A program made the translations under genes and the position numbers. Shown here piece by piece: positions 49,042 through 58,472 of a stretch of 64,000 bases of DNA (position 1 is the stretch's first letter; the number at the start of each line of letters is the position of its first letter). The stretch is from Massilia sp. HP4. Its GTDB lineage: Bacteria > Pseudomonadota > Gammaproteobacteria > Burkholderiales > Burkholderiaceae_D. Below the pieces are notes generated by a model, which was not told the DNA's origin, searched no databases, and was given only the letters and a program-made list of their open reading frames with translations. The stretch is taken from contig NZ_STGG01000057.1 of NCBI RefSeq assembly GCF_005222695.1, positions 248,001 to 312,000 of the forward strand, given 5' to 3'.

Positions 49042-50916
49042 TCAGGCGTTGTTCACCACCAACCGCGGCTCGCCCTGCGCCACCAGGCGCGCCCGGATCG
49101 AGGCCGCGATGCCCTTGGCATCCAGGCCGACCGACGCCAGCAGCGCAGCCGGATCGCCCTGGTCGATGAAGTTGTCGGGCAGGCCCAGGTTCAGCACCGG
49201 CCTGGCGATGCCGGCGGCGGCCAGCGCTTCCATCACGGCGGCGCCGGCGCCGCCCATGATGCAGCCCTCTTCCACCGTCACCAAAAAGTCGTGCTCCTGC
49301 GCCAGGCGCTTGACCAGCTCGACGTCAAGCGGCTTCACGAAGCGCATGTTCGCCACCGTCGCGTCGAGTTCCTCGCCCGCCTTCAGACTCGGCGCCACCA
49401 TCGAACCGAAGGCCAGGATCGCGACGCCGTGGCCGCTGCGGCGCACTTCGCCCTTGCCGATCTCGATCGACAAGAGCTTCTGTTCGATCGGGGCGCCAAC
49501 GCCGGCGCCGCGCGGATAGCGCACCGCAGCCGGGCCGGGATAGTGGTAAGCGGTCGTCAGCATCTGGCGGCACTCGTTCTCGTCCGACGCTGCCATCACA
49601 ACCATGTTCGGGATGCAGCGCAGGTAGGCCAGGTCGTAGTTGCCGGCGTGGGTCGCGCCGTCGGCGCCGACCAGGCCCGCGCGGTCGAGCGCGAAGGTCA
49701 CGTCCAGGTTTTGCAGCGCCACGTCGTGGATCAGCTGGTCGTAGGCGCGTTGCAGGAAGGTCGAATAGATCGCCACGACCGGCTTCACGCTTTCGGTGGC
49801 CATGCCGGCCGCGAACGTCACCGAGTGCTGCTCGGCGATGCCGACATCGAAGTAGCGCTCCGGGTACTGCTGGTGGAAGCGCACCATGCCCGAGCCTTCG
49901 CGCATGGCGGGCGTGATGCCGACCAGCCGCTTATCCGCCGCCGCCATGTCGCACAGCCAGTTGCCGAACACCTCGGTGTAGGTGATCTTTCCCGGCGCGG
50001 TGGACGGCTTGATGCCCTCGAGGTGATTGAACTTGCCGGTGCCGTGGTACAGGATCGGCTCGGCCTCGGCCAGCTTGTAGCCCTGGCCCTTCTTGGTCAC
50101 CACGTGCAGGAACTGCGGGCCCTTGAGCTTCTTGATGTTTTCCAGCGTCGGGATCAGCGAATCGAGGTCGTGGCCGTCGATCGGGCCGATGTAATTAAAG
50201 CCGAATTCCTCGAACATCGTGGCCGGCACCACCATGCCCTTGGCATGCTCTTCGAGCTTGCGGGCCAGATCGAGCACCGGCGCCGGCAGCACGCTCTTGC
50301 CCACGTTCTTGGCCGCGGCGTAGAACTGGCCCGACAGCAGGCGCGCCAGGTAGCGGTTCAGGGCGCCGACCGGCGGCGAGATCGACATATCGTTGTCGTT
50401 CAGGATCACCAGCAGGTTGACGTCTTCCTGGACGCCCGCATTGTTCAGGGCCTCGAACGCCATGCCGGCGGTCATGGAGCCGTCGCCGATGACGGCGATC
50501 GCGTGGCGGTCCTCGCCTTTCAGCTTGGCCGCGGCGGCCATGCCCAGCGCCGCCGAGATCGAGGTCGACGAGTGGGCGGTGCCGAAGGTGTCGTATTCGC
50601 TCTCGTCGCGCTTGGGGAAGCCCGACAGGCCGTTCAACTGGCGCAGGGATGGCATGCGGCCGCGGCGGCCGGTGAGGATCTTGTGCGAATAGGTCTGGTG
50701 GCCGACGTCCCATACGATGCGGTCGCGCGGCGTGTCGTACACATAGTGCAGCGCGATGGTCAGCTCCACCGTGCCCAGGTTGGACGACAGGTGGCCGCCG
50801 GTCTTGGACACCGACTCGAGCAGGAACTGGCGCAGCTCGTTGGCCAGCGGCGTGAGCTGCGTACGCGGCAGCTTGCGCAGGTCGGATGGGTCGTTGATTT
50901 TTTCTAGCAGGTTCAT
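49042..50916 (-). CDS. dxs: 1-deoxy-D-xylulose-5-phosphate synthase
   Basis: A 624-aa thiamine-diphosphate enzyme that starts the MEP isoprenoid pathway from pyruvate and glyceraldehyde 3-phosphate. The TPP motif is GDGSMTAGMAFEALNNAG, with later NDNDMSISPPVGALN. The transketolase domain has DVGIAEQHSVTFAAGMA and DRAGLVGADGATHAGNYD. Length is normal. It directly follows ispA (no gap), so both act in terpenoid and quinone side-chain supply. Confidence 0.96.
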   Translation of the reverse strand: MNLLEKINDPSDLRKLPRTQLTPLANELRQFLLESVSKTGGHLSSNLGTVELTIALHYVYDTPRDRIVWDVGHQTYSHKILTGRRGRMPSLRQLNGLSGFPKRDESEYDTFGTAHSSTSISAALGMAAAAKLKGEDRHAIAVIGDGSMTAGMAFEALNNAGVQEDVNLLVILNDNDMSISPPVGALNRYLARLLSGQFYAAAKNVGKSVLPAPVLDLARKLEEHAKGMVVPATMFEEFGFNYIGPIDGHDLDSLIPTLENIKKLKGPQFLHVVTKKGQGYKLAEAEPILYHGTGKFNHLEGIKPSTAPGKITYTEVFGNWLCDMAAADKRLVGITPAMREGSGMVRFHQQYPERYFDVGIAEQHSVTFAAGMATESVKPVVAIYSTFLQRAYDQLIHDVALQNLDVTFALDRAGLVGADGATHAGNYDLAYLRCIPNMVVMAASDENECRQMLTTAYHYPGPAAVRYPRGAGVGAPIEQKLLSIEIGKGEVRRSGHGVAILAFGSMVAPSLKAGEELDATVANMRFVKPLDVELVKRLAQEHDFLVTVEEGCIMGGAGAAVMEALAAAGIARPVLNLGLPDNFIDQGDPAALLASVGLDAKGIAASIRARLVAQGEPRLVVNNA

Positions 50917-51816
50917 TTAGGCCTTCCGCTGCACGATCAGGTCTGCCAGTTCGCGCAGACGCTGTGCTTGTTCTCCGAATGGCGCCAGCGCTTCGTGCGC
51001 GTCACGCCGCAGTTGTTCGGCCAGCGCGCGCGATGGCTCCAGGCCGAGGATGGACACATAGGTCGGTTTGTTGTCGGCCGCGTCCTTGCCGGCAGTCTTG
51101 CCCAGCGTGGCCGAATCGGCGGTGGCGTCCAGCACGTCGTCGACCACCTGGAATGCCAGGCCGACCGCGGCGGAATACGCATCCAGCGCCTCGCGTTCAT
51201 GCGCGGCCAGGTCGCGGCCGGCGAGCGCGCCGAGCAGCACCGAGACGCGCAGCATGGCGCCGGTTTTCAGCTGGTGCATGCGCTCGAGCTGTTCGCGGGT
51301 GAGCGACAGGCCGACGCTATCGAGGTCGATCGCCTGGCCGCCGCACATGCCGGCGGAACCGGCAGCCTCGGCCAGCAGGCGCACCATCGTCAGCTGGCGC
51401 GCCGGCGGCACCGTCGCGGCGTCAAGGCCGGCCGCCACCTCGAAGGCTTGCGCCTGCAGGGTGTCGCCGACCAGCAGCGCCGTTGCTTCGTCATAGGCCA
51501 CGTGCACCGTCGGCTTGCCGCGGCGCAGGGCGTCGTCGTCCATGCACGGCATGTCGTCGTGCACCAGCGAATACACATGGATCATCTCGACCGCGCTCGC
51601 GACCCGGGCCAGCGCATGCGGGTCGGCGTCGAACAGCGCGCCGGCGGCATACGCCAGCAACGGGCGCACGCGCTTGCCGCCGCCCAGCGTGGTGTAGCGC
51701 ATCGCTTCGTGCAGCTTGTGCGGCACCCGGTGGGCTGGCGGCAGGAAGGCGTCGAGCGCCTCTTCGACCCTGGCCTGGACCTCGCGGGTCCAGGCGCTGA
51801 AGTCCAGCGCCATCAT
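50917..51816 (-). CDS. ispA: Farnesyl diphosphate synthase (polyprenyl synthetase family)
   Basis: A 299-aa class I prenyltransferase. The first Asp-rich motif is HDDMPCMDDDALRRGKPT, the second is AFQVVDDVLD, and GGGKRVRPLL lies near the N-terminus. It makes farnesyl diphosphate for quinones and cell-wall carrier lipid. The start is one of two adjacent ATG codons. The first overlaps the xseB stop as ATGA, so translation is coupled. Confidence 0.94.
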   Translation of the reverse strand: MMALDFSAWTREVQARVEEALDAFLPPAHRVPHKLHEAMRYTTLGGGKRVRPLLAYAAGALFDADPHALARVASAVEMIHVYSLVHDDMPCMDDDALRRGKPTVHVAYDEATALLVGDTLQAQAFEVAAGLDAATVPPARQLTMVRLLAEAAGSAGMCGGQAIDLDSVGLSLTREQLERMHQLKTGAMLRVSVLLGALAGRDLAAHEREALDAYSAAVGLAFQVVDDVLDATADSATLGKTAGKDAADNKPTYVSILGLEPSRALAEQLRRDAHEALAPFGEQAQRLRELADLIVQRKA

Positions 51817-52076
51817 TGCGTTGCCTCGTCGTCGCTGAATGGCTTGAGCATGTCGCCTTCGAGCACCTTGACCTGGGACTCGACTTTTTCGAGCTGGGCC
51901 GCGCAGTACTTGACCAGTTCGGAGCCGCGCGCATAGGCCGCGACCGAGGCTTCCAGCGGCAAGGCGCCGGATTCCATCTGTGTCACGAGCTGGGCCAGCT
52001 CGGCCATCGCCTGCTCGAAGGATTGCGGTGCCGCCGCTGCTGCCGGCGCGCTGTCCGCTGTCATATTCTTTGCCAT
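51813..52076 (-). CDS. xseB: Exodeoxyribonuclease VII small subunit
   Basis: An 87-aa helical protein. SFEQAMAELAQLVTQMESGALPLEASVAAYARGSEL is split by position: the segment from Phe20 to about residue 53 is the XseB signature. An Ala-rich N-terminal extension of about 18 residues precedes it. It binds XseA (not in the window). Commonly located upstream of ispA-dxs in proteobacteria, as here. Confidence 0.93.
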   Translation of the reverse strand: MAKNMTADSAPAAAAAPQSFEQAMAELAQLVTQMESGALPLEASVAAYARGSELVKYCAAQLEKVESQVKVLEGDMLKPFSDDEATQ

Positions 52077-52419
52077 AAGTCGGTATCTTGAAGGCGCCCA
52101 GTTGTGCGCCGTGGGTCAATCCAATCGCGTATTTTAGATCAATCCCACCCCACGGGGGGCGCACATTGCAGCAATCGCAACTAGCAAGCCCGACAAGAAT
52201 CAGGCCGACGCCCTCATCCACTCGCTTTTCATCATGAAAACGATGCCTCAGCGGCAACACATCATCCTCTGCGCACCACATTCTCGCGCTGGCCCAAGAC
52301 GGTAGAGCCTGTTCCGCAGTATAATCTCCGGTTCTGTCCGAAATACCGTATTCCTCTACTTAAATACTGGTCTTTGGATTCTTTCTCTTCTTTGGAAGCT
52401 ACCTTAAAGGGGGGTTGGG
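52077..52419. other. Divergent gap between xseB and the Rieske oxygenase gene
   Basis: About 343 nt expected to contain two divergent promoters. It is less GC-rich than the genes. I find no open frame with a ribosome site and no repeat. AAAGGGGGG just before 52420 is the ribosome site of the oxygenase gene. Confidence 0.4.
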
Positions 52420-53520
52420 ATGTCCGATCTGGCTACCCACGCCAAGCTGGCGCGCTCGAACGCACAGCTTCCGGTAAATGTTTACTTTGACGACGTGCTA
52501 CTCAAGCGCGAGATGCAGCAACTGTTCCACAATGGCCCGCGCTATATCGGCCATGAATTGATGGTGCCGGAAACCGGGGACTTCGCGACGCTCGCCTCGG
52601 AACACGAAGGCCGCATGCTGGTGCGTAATGCCGGCGGCATCGAAGTGCTGTCCAACGTCTGCCGCCACCGCCAGGCGCTGATGTTCAATGGCCGCGGCAA
52701 TGCGAAGAACATCGTGTGCCCGCTGCACCGCTGGACCTATGACCTGAAGGGCGAATTGATCGGCGCACCGCATTTCGCGGACACGCCGTGCCTGAACCTG
52801 TCCAGGACCCCGCTGCAGAGCTGGAATGGCCTGCTGTTCGAACAGAACGGCTACAACGTGATGGACAAGCTGGGCCAGTTGTCGGTGACAAAGGACCTGG
52901 ACTTTACGGGCTATATGCTCGACCACGTAGAAGTCCACCAGTGCGACTACAACTGGAAGACCTTCATCGAGGTCTATCTCGAGGATTACCACGTCGAGCC
53001 CTTCCATCCGGGCCTGGGCAACTTCGTCTCGTGCGACGACCTGAAATGGGAATTCGGCAGCGACTACAGCGTGCAGACCGTGGGCGTGAACCGCGCGCTG
53101 CAAAAAGCCGGCTCGCCGGCCTATAAACGCTGGCAGGAGCAGGTCCTGAAGTTCAACAACGGCCAGCCGCCCAAGTATGGCGCGATCTGGCTGACCCTGT
53201 ACCCGAACATCATGGTCGAGTGGTACCCGAACGTGCTGGTGGTGTCGACCCTGTGGCCGGACGGCCCGCAGAAGACCCGCAACGTGGTCGAGTTCTACTA
53301 CCCCGAAGAGATCGTGCTGTTCGAGCGCGAATTCGTCGAGGCCGAGCGCGCCGCCTATATGGAAACGGCGGTCGAGGACGATGAGATCGGCCTGCGCATG
53401 GACGCCGGCCGCAAGATCCTGGTGGCGCGCGGCGTCAACGAGGTCGGCCCTTATCAGTCGCCGATGGAAGACGGCATGCAGCACTTCCACGAGTGGTATC
53501 GCAGCAGAATTACCCTGTAA
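52420..53520 (+). CDS. Rieske non-haem iron oxygenase, alpha-subunit type
   Basis: A 366-aa aromatic-ring-hydroxylating-type oxygenase. The Rieske ligands are in VCRHRQALM (CxH) and VCPLHRWTYD (CxxH). The mononuclear iron site is EDYHVEPFHPGL, with an upstream NWKTFIEVYLEDYH context. No beta subunit or reductase gene is adjacent, so it belongs to the single-component alpha3 type that borrows electrons elsewhere. The substrate is unknown. A membrane transporter follows at 82 nt. It is not part of the benzoate cluster 40 kb away. Confidence 0.9.
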   Translation: MSDLATHAKLARSNAQLPVNVYFDDVLLKREMQQLFHNGPRYIGHELMVPETGDFATLASEHEGRMLVRNAGGIEVLSNVCRHRQALMFNGRGNAKNIVCPLHRWTYDLKGELIGAPHFADTPCLNLSRTPLQSWNGLLFEQNGYNVMDKLGQLSVTKDLDFTGYMLDHVEVHQCDYNWKTFIEVYLEDYHVEPFHPGLGNFVSCDDLKWEFGSDYSVQTVGVNRALQKAGSPAYKRWQEQVLKFNNGQPPKYGAIWLTLYPNIMVEWYPNVLVVSTLWPDGPQKTRNVVEFYYPEEIVLFEREFVEAERAAYMETAVEDDEIGLRMDAGRKILVARGVNEVGPYQSPMEDGMQHFHEWYRSRITL

Positions 53521-53601
53521 CCCGCGTTGTAAAACCGGCGCCGCACCCTGGCGCCACAGGCCGCGCGGCTTCCATGCCGCCGGCCCTTCACTGGAAATCC
53601 G

Positions 53602-54522
53602 ATGGCCTCCCTCTGGATGTTGTACGCCAGCTTCGCTTTCGCCGCCATGGGCGCGGGCGTGAAGCTGGCTTCCGAGTTCTATTCCACGTCCGAACTCCTG
53701 ATGTACCGGGGCCTGATCGGCACCATCATCCTGCTGTTCATGGTGCGCCGCCAGGGCGGCACCTTCAAGACCCCTTTCGGCAAGGCCCACCTGTGGCGCA
53801 GCCTGGTCGGCGTGACCTCGCTGTGGCTGTGGTTCTTCGCGATCGGCCGCCTGCCGCTGGCCACCGCCATGACGCTCAACTACATGGCGCCGATCTGGAT
53901 CGCGGCCTGGATGTTCGCGATGGGCTGGTGGACCAAAACGAAACACGCCGAATGGCCGCTGGTGGTGGCGATCGCCTCCAGCTTCTTCGGCGTGACCATG
54001 GTGTTGCAGCCGGCGGTGCAGACCAACCAGTGGCTGGGCGGCCTGGCCGGCGTGTGCTCGTCGATGATCTCGGCCATGGCCTATATGCAGGTACGTAAAC
54101 TCGGCCAATTGGGGGAGCCCGAATACCGCGTGGTGTTCTATTTTTCGCTGACCACGACCCTGGTCGGCCTGTTCGCCACCATGGCCGGCGACGGCCCGCA
54201 AGGCGCGCTGTTCCACGCGCACACGCCGTACGGCTTCCTGCTGCTGCTGGGGATCGGCTGCGCCGCCCTGATCGCCCAGATGTGCATGACCCGCGCCTAC
54301 CGCGTCGGCAAGGTGCTGGTGGTGGCCAACCTGCAGTACACCGGCATCGTGTTCTCGACCCTGTGGGGCCTGATCCTGTGGGGCGACGCCTTCGACTGGC
54401 ATGTGTGGCTGGGCATCGGCGTGATCCTGCTCTCTGGATTGGCCGCGACGTTCTACAATACCCGCAAGACGGCGCGCGGCGCCGTCGTCAAGGACCAGGA
54501 CCCCGTGGTCAGCGAATCGTAG
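53602..54522 (+). CDS. EamA/DMT-family transporter
   Basis: A 306-aa inner-membrane protein with ten predicted helices in two EamA repeats. The repeat motif appears at LMYRGLIGTIILLFMVRR, and RLPLATAMTLNYMAPIWIA is typical of the drug/metabolite transporter superfamily, with a second-repeat equivalent at VANLQYTGIVFSTLWGLILWG. Cargo is unknown. It lies 16 nt before the sulfurtransferase gene. Confidence 0.9.
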   Translation: MASLWMLYASFAFAAMGAGVKLASEFYSTSELLMYRGLIGTIILLFMVRRQGGTFKTPFGKAHLWRSLVGVTSLWLWFFAIGRLPLATAMTLNYMAPIWIAAWMFAMGWWTKTKHAEWPLVVAIASSFFGVTMVLQPAVQTNQWLGGLAGVCSSMISAMAYMQVRKLGQLGEPEYRVVFYFSLTTTLVGLFATMAGDGPQGALFHAHTPYGFLLLLGIGCAALIAQMCMTRAYRVGKVLVVANLQYTGIVFSTLWGLILWGDAFDWHVWLGIGVILLSGLAATFYNTRKTARGAVVKDQDPVVSES

Positions 54523-54538
54523 AAGGAGACTTTACGCC

Positions 54539-55393
54539 ATGTTCAAGACCCTGATTTCGGCCAGCGAACTGGCCGCCCATATCGACGACCCACAATGGGT
54601 CGTGGCCGATTGCCGCCACGACCTGATGAACCTCGCCGCCGGCCGCGAGGGCTATGCCATTGGCCACCTGCCGAACGCGGTGTTCGCCGACATCGAGACC
54701 GTGCTGTCGGGCGCCAAGCGCGGCCCGGATGGCGTCTTCCTGGGCCGCCATCCGCTGCCGCAGAAGGAAGCGCTGGCCGACGCCCTGCGCTCTTTCGGCA
54801 TCGGCGACGACACGCAGGTAGTCGCCTATGACGCCCACGGCGGCATGTTCGCGGCGCGCCTGTGGTGGCTGTTGCGCTGGCTGGGCCACGAGGCGGTCGC
54901 GGTGCTCGATGGCGGCATGGCGGCCTGGCAGTCGCTGGGCCAGCCCTTGTCGACCGCGGTGCCGGCCAAGGCGCGCGGCGCCCTGGCCGTGCGCGCGCCG
55001 TTCGTGCCGACCGTGACGGTGCGCGAGGTGATGGACAACCTCGAGAGCGGCCAGCGCATCGTGATAGACGCCCGCGCGGCCGACCGCTTCCGCGGCGAGA
55101 ACGAGACCATCGATCCGGTCGGCGGCCATATCCCGGGCGCGAAAAACCGCTTCTTCAAGGACAACCTGCAGGCCGATGGCCGGTTCAAGGATGCAGAGCA
55201 GCTGCGCGCGGAATTCGGCGCCTTGATCGACGATCCAGCGCAGGCCATCATGCAGTGCGGCTCGGGCGTGACGGCCTGCCACAACCTGCTGGCGCTCGAA
55301 GTGGCCGGCATGCCGGGGGCCAGCCTGTATCCGGGGTCGTGGAGCGAGTGGGTCGGCGATCCGGCGCGGCCGGTCGCAAAAGGCGCGGCTTGA
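54539..55393 (+). CDS. sseA: 3-mercaptopyruvate sulfurtransferase (two rhodanese domains)
   Basis: A 284-aa protein with two rhodanese domains. The active loop in the second domain is CGSGVTA, which is the mercaptopyruvate-type loop, as opposed to CRKGVTA of thiosulfate sulfurtransferases. Other family marks are HIPGA-type GGHIPGAKNRFF and YPGSWSEW near the C-terminus. It moves sulfur from 3-mercaptopyruvate to thiol acceptors or cyanide. AGAAGGAG precedes the start. Confidence 0.93.
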   Translation: MFKTLISASELAAHIDDPQWVVADCRHDLMNLAAGREGYAIGHLPNAVFADIETVLSGAKRGPDGVFLGRHPLPQKEALADALRSFGIGDDTQVVAYDAHGGMFAARLWWLLRWLGHEAVAVLDGGMAAWQSLGQPLSTAVPAKARGALAVRAPFVPTVTVREVMDNLESGQRIVIDARAADRFRGENETIDPVGGHIPGAKNRFFKDNLQADGRFKDAEQLRAEFGALIDDPAQAIMQCGSGVTACHNLLALEVAGMPGASLYPGSWSEWVGDPARPVAKGAA

Positions 55394-55395
55394 TC

Positions 55396-55507
55396 GTAGG
55401 GTTGGCGGCTACGCCGCCGACGCGGTAATGGCTGGCGGCGAGATCATCTGATGCGAGAACGGCGCCGATACCAATCGACGCGTCGGCGGCGAAGCCGCCA
55501 ACCCTAC
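55396..55507. repeat. REPIN-like inverted repeat, copy 2
   Basis: The left arm (55396-55425, GTAGGGTTGGCGGC start) and right arm (55479-55507, ending GCCGCCAACCCTAC) are near-perfect reverse complements, matching copy 1 at 30626-30779. The 112-bp length equals copy 1 minus one 42-bp unit. It fills the convergent gap between the sulfurtransferase and ZIP genes, where it could also act as a bidirectional transcription stop. Confidence 0.85.
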
Positions 55508-55536
55508 CAGCCAACACACATTCACCGCCACCACGA

Positions 55537-56271
55537 TTAAAACGCGTGCAGCGCCACCACGATCGCCACGCCCAGGCCGATCAGGAACACCTGCGGCACC
55601 GTCTCCTTCAATGTCGCCCGGCGCTGCATCTGCGGCATCAGGTCGCTCACCGCGATATAGATGAAGCCCGACGAGGCGAACACCAGCACGTAGGGAATCA
55701 GGCCGCTGGCCTGGTCCAGCGTGAAGTAGCCGAGCAGGCCACCCGCCACCGCGAGCAGGCTGCACAACAGGTTGAACACATAGGCGCGCAGGCGCGAGAA
55801 GCCGGCGTTGAGCAGCACGATGAAGTCGCCGATCTCTTGCGGGATCTCGTGGGCGACGATGGCCAGCGCGGTGACAATGCCGACCTCCGGGTCGGCCAGG
55901 AAGGCCGCCGCGATCAGGATGCCGTCGGTGAAATTGTGCATGCCGTCGCCGAGCAGGATCATCCAGCCCGACTTGCCGGCCTCGCGCGCATCGTGGCCGT
56001 GGGCGTGGTGGTGGCCATCGCCCTCATGGTGGTGCGAATGGCGCAGCAGCGCCACTTTTTCCAATAAAAAGAACGCCAGCAGGCCCGCCAGCAAGGTAGC
56101 GAACAGGCTCTTGATGTCAGCGCCCGATTCGAAGGCCTCGGGCAGCGCGTGCAGCAGCGAGGTCGCCAGCATGATGCCGACCGACAGGCTGACCATCTTC
56201 TCGACCACTTTCGACAGCAGGGCAAACGAGAAAAGGGCCGCCCCGGAAATGCTGACGACGCCGGCGATCAC
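55537..56271 (-). CDS. ZIP-family metal transporter
   Basis: A 244-aa (from the GTG at 56271) transporter for zinc or other divalent metals. Signature helices have GDGMHNFTDGILIAAAF and IVAHEIPQEIGDFIVL. A His-rich cytosolic loop (SHHHEGDGHHHAHGHD) lies between helices 3 and 4. The frame continues upstream as FDPTLSSILLATV without a standard start codon before it, so the annotated start probably truncates helix 1. A CTG or ATC start, or a base error, are possible. Confidence 0.9.
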   Translation of the reverse strand: MIAGVVSISGAALFSFALLSKVVEKMVSLSVGIMLATSLLHALPEAFESGADIKSLFATLLAGLLAFFLLEKVALLRHSHHHEGDGHHHAHGHDAREAGKSGWMILLGDGMHNFTDGILIAAAFLADPEVGIVTALAIVAHEIPQEIGDFIVLLNAGFSRLRAYVFNLLCSLLAVAGGLLGYFTLDQASGLIPYVLVFASSGFIYIAVSDLMPQMQRRATLKETVPQVFLIGLGVAIVVALHAF

Positions 56272-56428
56272 GGTCGCCAGCAGGATGGAACTCAGGGTCG
56301 GGTCGAAAAGCGGGTCGATTTGAAAGCCTCTTGTTCTGTTCTTGCGACGATCCGCAAACCGGACATTGTACCGCCCCCGGCACGCGGTCGTCCAAGGCCA
56401 GCCGAAAGAGGCAGGCCTTGTTCAGGCT

Positions 56429-57313
56429 TCAGGCGACGCCGTTCTTGCGGAACCAGGCCAGCGCGCGGTTCCAGCCGTCCGCGGCGTCGGCCGCATTGAA
56501 GCTCGGGCGGTAGTCGGCATGGAAGGCGTGGCCGGAATCCGGATACACGTGGATCGTCGAGCGGCTGTTGCCCTTGTCGAGCGCGGCCTGCATGCGCTGG
56601 ACCGTGTCCAGCGGGATGCCGGTGTCCTTTGCGCCGTACAGGCCCAGCACCGGCACCTTCAGGTTCTGGGCCACGTCGACCGGGTGCTTGGGCGTGAATG
56701 ACGTCGCCTCGCCCACCAGGCGGCCGTACCAGGCCACGCCGGCCTTGACGTCCAGGTTGTGCGCCGCGTACAGCCAGGTGATGCGCCCGCCCCAGCAGAA
56801 ACCGGTGATGCCCAGCTTTTTGGTGTCGCCGCCGCGCTGCCTGGCCCAGTCGACGACCCGGTCGAGGTCGGACATGACTTGCGCATCCGGCGTCCGGGAG
56901 ACGATGTTCTTGATCAGTTCAGCGGTATTGGGCGCCTTGGTCGCATCGCCCTGGCGCACGAACAGGTCGGGCGCGATCGCCATATAGCCCTGCTTGGCGA
57001 AGCGGCGCGCCACGTCCTTGATGTGTTCATGCACGCCGAAGATCTCGGAAACGACCAGGATGACCGGGGCATTGGTCTTGCCGCGCGGCTGGGCGCGGTA
57101 GACGGGCACGTCCTGGCCCTCGATGACGAGGATGCTGTCGGCCGCGTCGAGGCCTTCGGTATCGGTCTGGACCTGGGTCTGCGCGACCACCGGCAGCGCG
57201 GACACGGCAAAGCCGGTGCCGACCGCCGCCTTCAGGAAGTCGCGCCGCTTCACGCCGTCGTCGTAGGCGCTGGTTCCCAGCAGGCTGTTGCCGTCGTTGA
57301 CGAGATCTTTCAT
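56429..57313 (-). CDS. Tat-exported dienelactone hydrolase family protein
   Basis: A 294-aa alpha/beta hydrolase. A twin-arginine-like signal (KRRDFLKAAVGTG, residues 22-34) is followed by a hydrophobic stretch to VVAQ, so it is periplasmic. The catalytic triad is the Cys in ITGFCWGGR, the Asp in GAKDTGIP and the His in DSGHAFH, as in dienelactone hydrolases. The substrate is not clear. It is not linked to the catechol genes. The start at 57313 follows AAGGGGGAAATCC. Confidence 0.9.
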   Translation of the reverse strand: MKDLVNDGNSLLGTSAYDDGVKRRDFLKAAVGTGFAVSALPVVAQTQVQTDTEGLDAADSILVIEGQDVPVYRAQPRGKTNAPVILVVSEIFGVHEHIKDVARRFAKQGYMAIAPDLFVRQGDATKAPNTAELIKNIVSRTPDAQVMSDLDRVVDWARQRGGDTKKLGITGFCWGGRITWLYAAHNLDVKAGVAWYGRLVGEATSFTPKHPVDVAQNLKVPVLGLYGAKDTGIPLDTVQRMQAALDKGNSRSTIHVYPDSGHAFHADYRPSFNAADAADGWNRALAWFRKNGVA

Positions 57314-57386
57314 GGATTTCCCCCTTCTGGACAGTGTTGGACAGGCTTGCCAGTCTAGCATCGCTTGCAGGGGCTGGGCGTGCGAT

Positions 57387-58325
57387 TCAGCGCGGCCGGA
57401 AGCTGCGCCGATAGTAGTGCGGGCTGGTCCCCACCTGCTTGCTGAAACAGGCCCGGAACGCGGCGCTGGAACCGAATCCGGTGGCGTTGGCCACCTGTTC
57501 GACGGACAGCGCGCTGGTCTCGAGCAGGTACTGGGCGCGCCGCACGCGCGCGCCGAGCAGCCATTGCAGCGGCGAGGTGCCGGTCTGCTCGAGGAAGCGC
57601 CGGCTCAGCGTGCGCTTGCTCAGCGCGGCGTGGGCCGCGATGGTGTCCAGGGTCAGCGCGCGATGCAGTTGCGTTTCGATCCATTTCAGCACCGGCTGCA
57701 GCGCCAGCGACGACGAGGGCTCGGGGTGCACGATGAACTGCGCCTGGCCGCCGGCGCGCTCCAGCGGCATCACCGCGAGGCGCGCCGCATCCGCGGCCAA
57801 GGCGGCGCCGTAGTCGCGCCGCACCAGGTGCAGGCACAGGTCGAGGCCGGCCGCGGCGCCCGCCGAGGTCAGCACCTTGCCGTTGTCGATGAACAGGACG
57901 TTGGGGTCGACGTCGATCGCCGGAAAGCGCCGCGCCAGCTCTCCCGCCGCCATCCAGTGGGTGGTGGCGCGCACGCCATCCAGGATGCCACTGGCCGCGA
58001 GCACGAAGGCGCCGGTGCAGATGGAGGCGATACGCGCGCCGCGTGCGGACGCCTCCCTGATCGTCGCGAGCACGGGCTCCGGCAGCGGCGCGTCGATGTC
58101 CTCGATGCCGGGCACGATCACCGTATCGGCAGCGCTGGCGTGGCCCAGGTTCCAGCGCGTATGCAGGTCGAACAGCCCGGCGCCGACCGACGGCGCTTCG
58201 CCGCAGACCCTGACGTCGTAGGCAGTGTCCAAGCCCGGCACGCGTACCCGGCTGAATACTTCACAGGCGGTGGCGAGGTCGAATGGGATGCAGCCGTGCT
58301 GCGCGAGGATGGCGATGGTGTGCAT
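57387..58325 (-). CDS. GlxA-family AraC-type transcriptional regulator
   Basis: A 312-aa regulator with an N-terminal DJ-1/PfpI-like domain (AILAQHGCIPFDLATACEVF; IASICTGAFVLAASG with the conserved Cys) and a C-terminal AraC helix-turn-helix pair (AALSKRTLSRRFLEQTGTSP and VANATGFGSSAAFRACFSKQVG). The start is at 58325. Targets are unknown. It is divergent from the DUF3817 gene. Confidence 0.93.
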   Translation of the reverse strand: MHTIAILAQHGCIPFDLATACEVFSRVRVPGLDTAYDVRVCGEAPSVGAGLFDLHTRWNLGHASAADTVIVPGIEDIDAPLPEPVLATIREASARGARIASICTGAFVLAASGILDGVRATTHWMAAGELARRFPAIDVDPNVLFIDNGKVLTSAGAAAGLDLCLHLVRRDYGAALAADAARLAVMPLERAGGQAQFIVHPEPSSSLALQPVLKWIETQLHRALTLDTIAAHAALSKRTLSRRFLEQTGTSPLQWLLGARVRRAQYLLETSALSVEQVANATGFGSSAAFRACFSKQVGTSPHYYRRSFRPR

Positions 58326-58472
58326 GGCGCGATTATAGTGAGCCGCTCGATACCTGCCAGTCCCTAAGGTAGAGCTTGGCTGGAAACAAGCGAAAAATGG
58401 CATTCCAGCCAGTGTTGTCGATGATCGCGCGCCGCCACAATCATGGTTCGCACAACGATTGGAGATTGCAAG

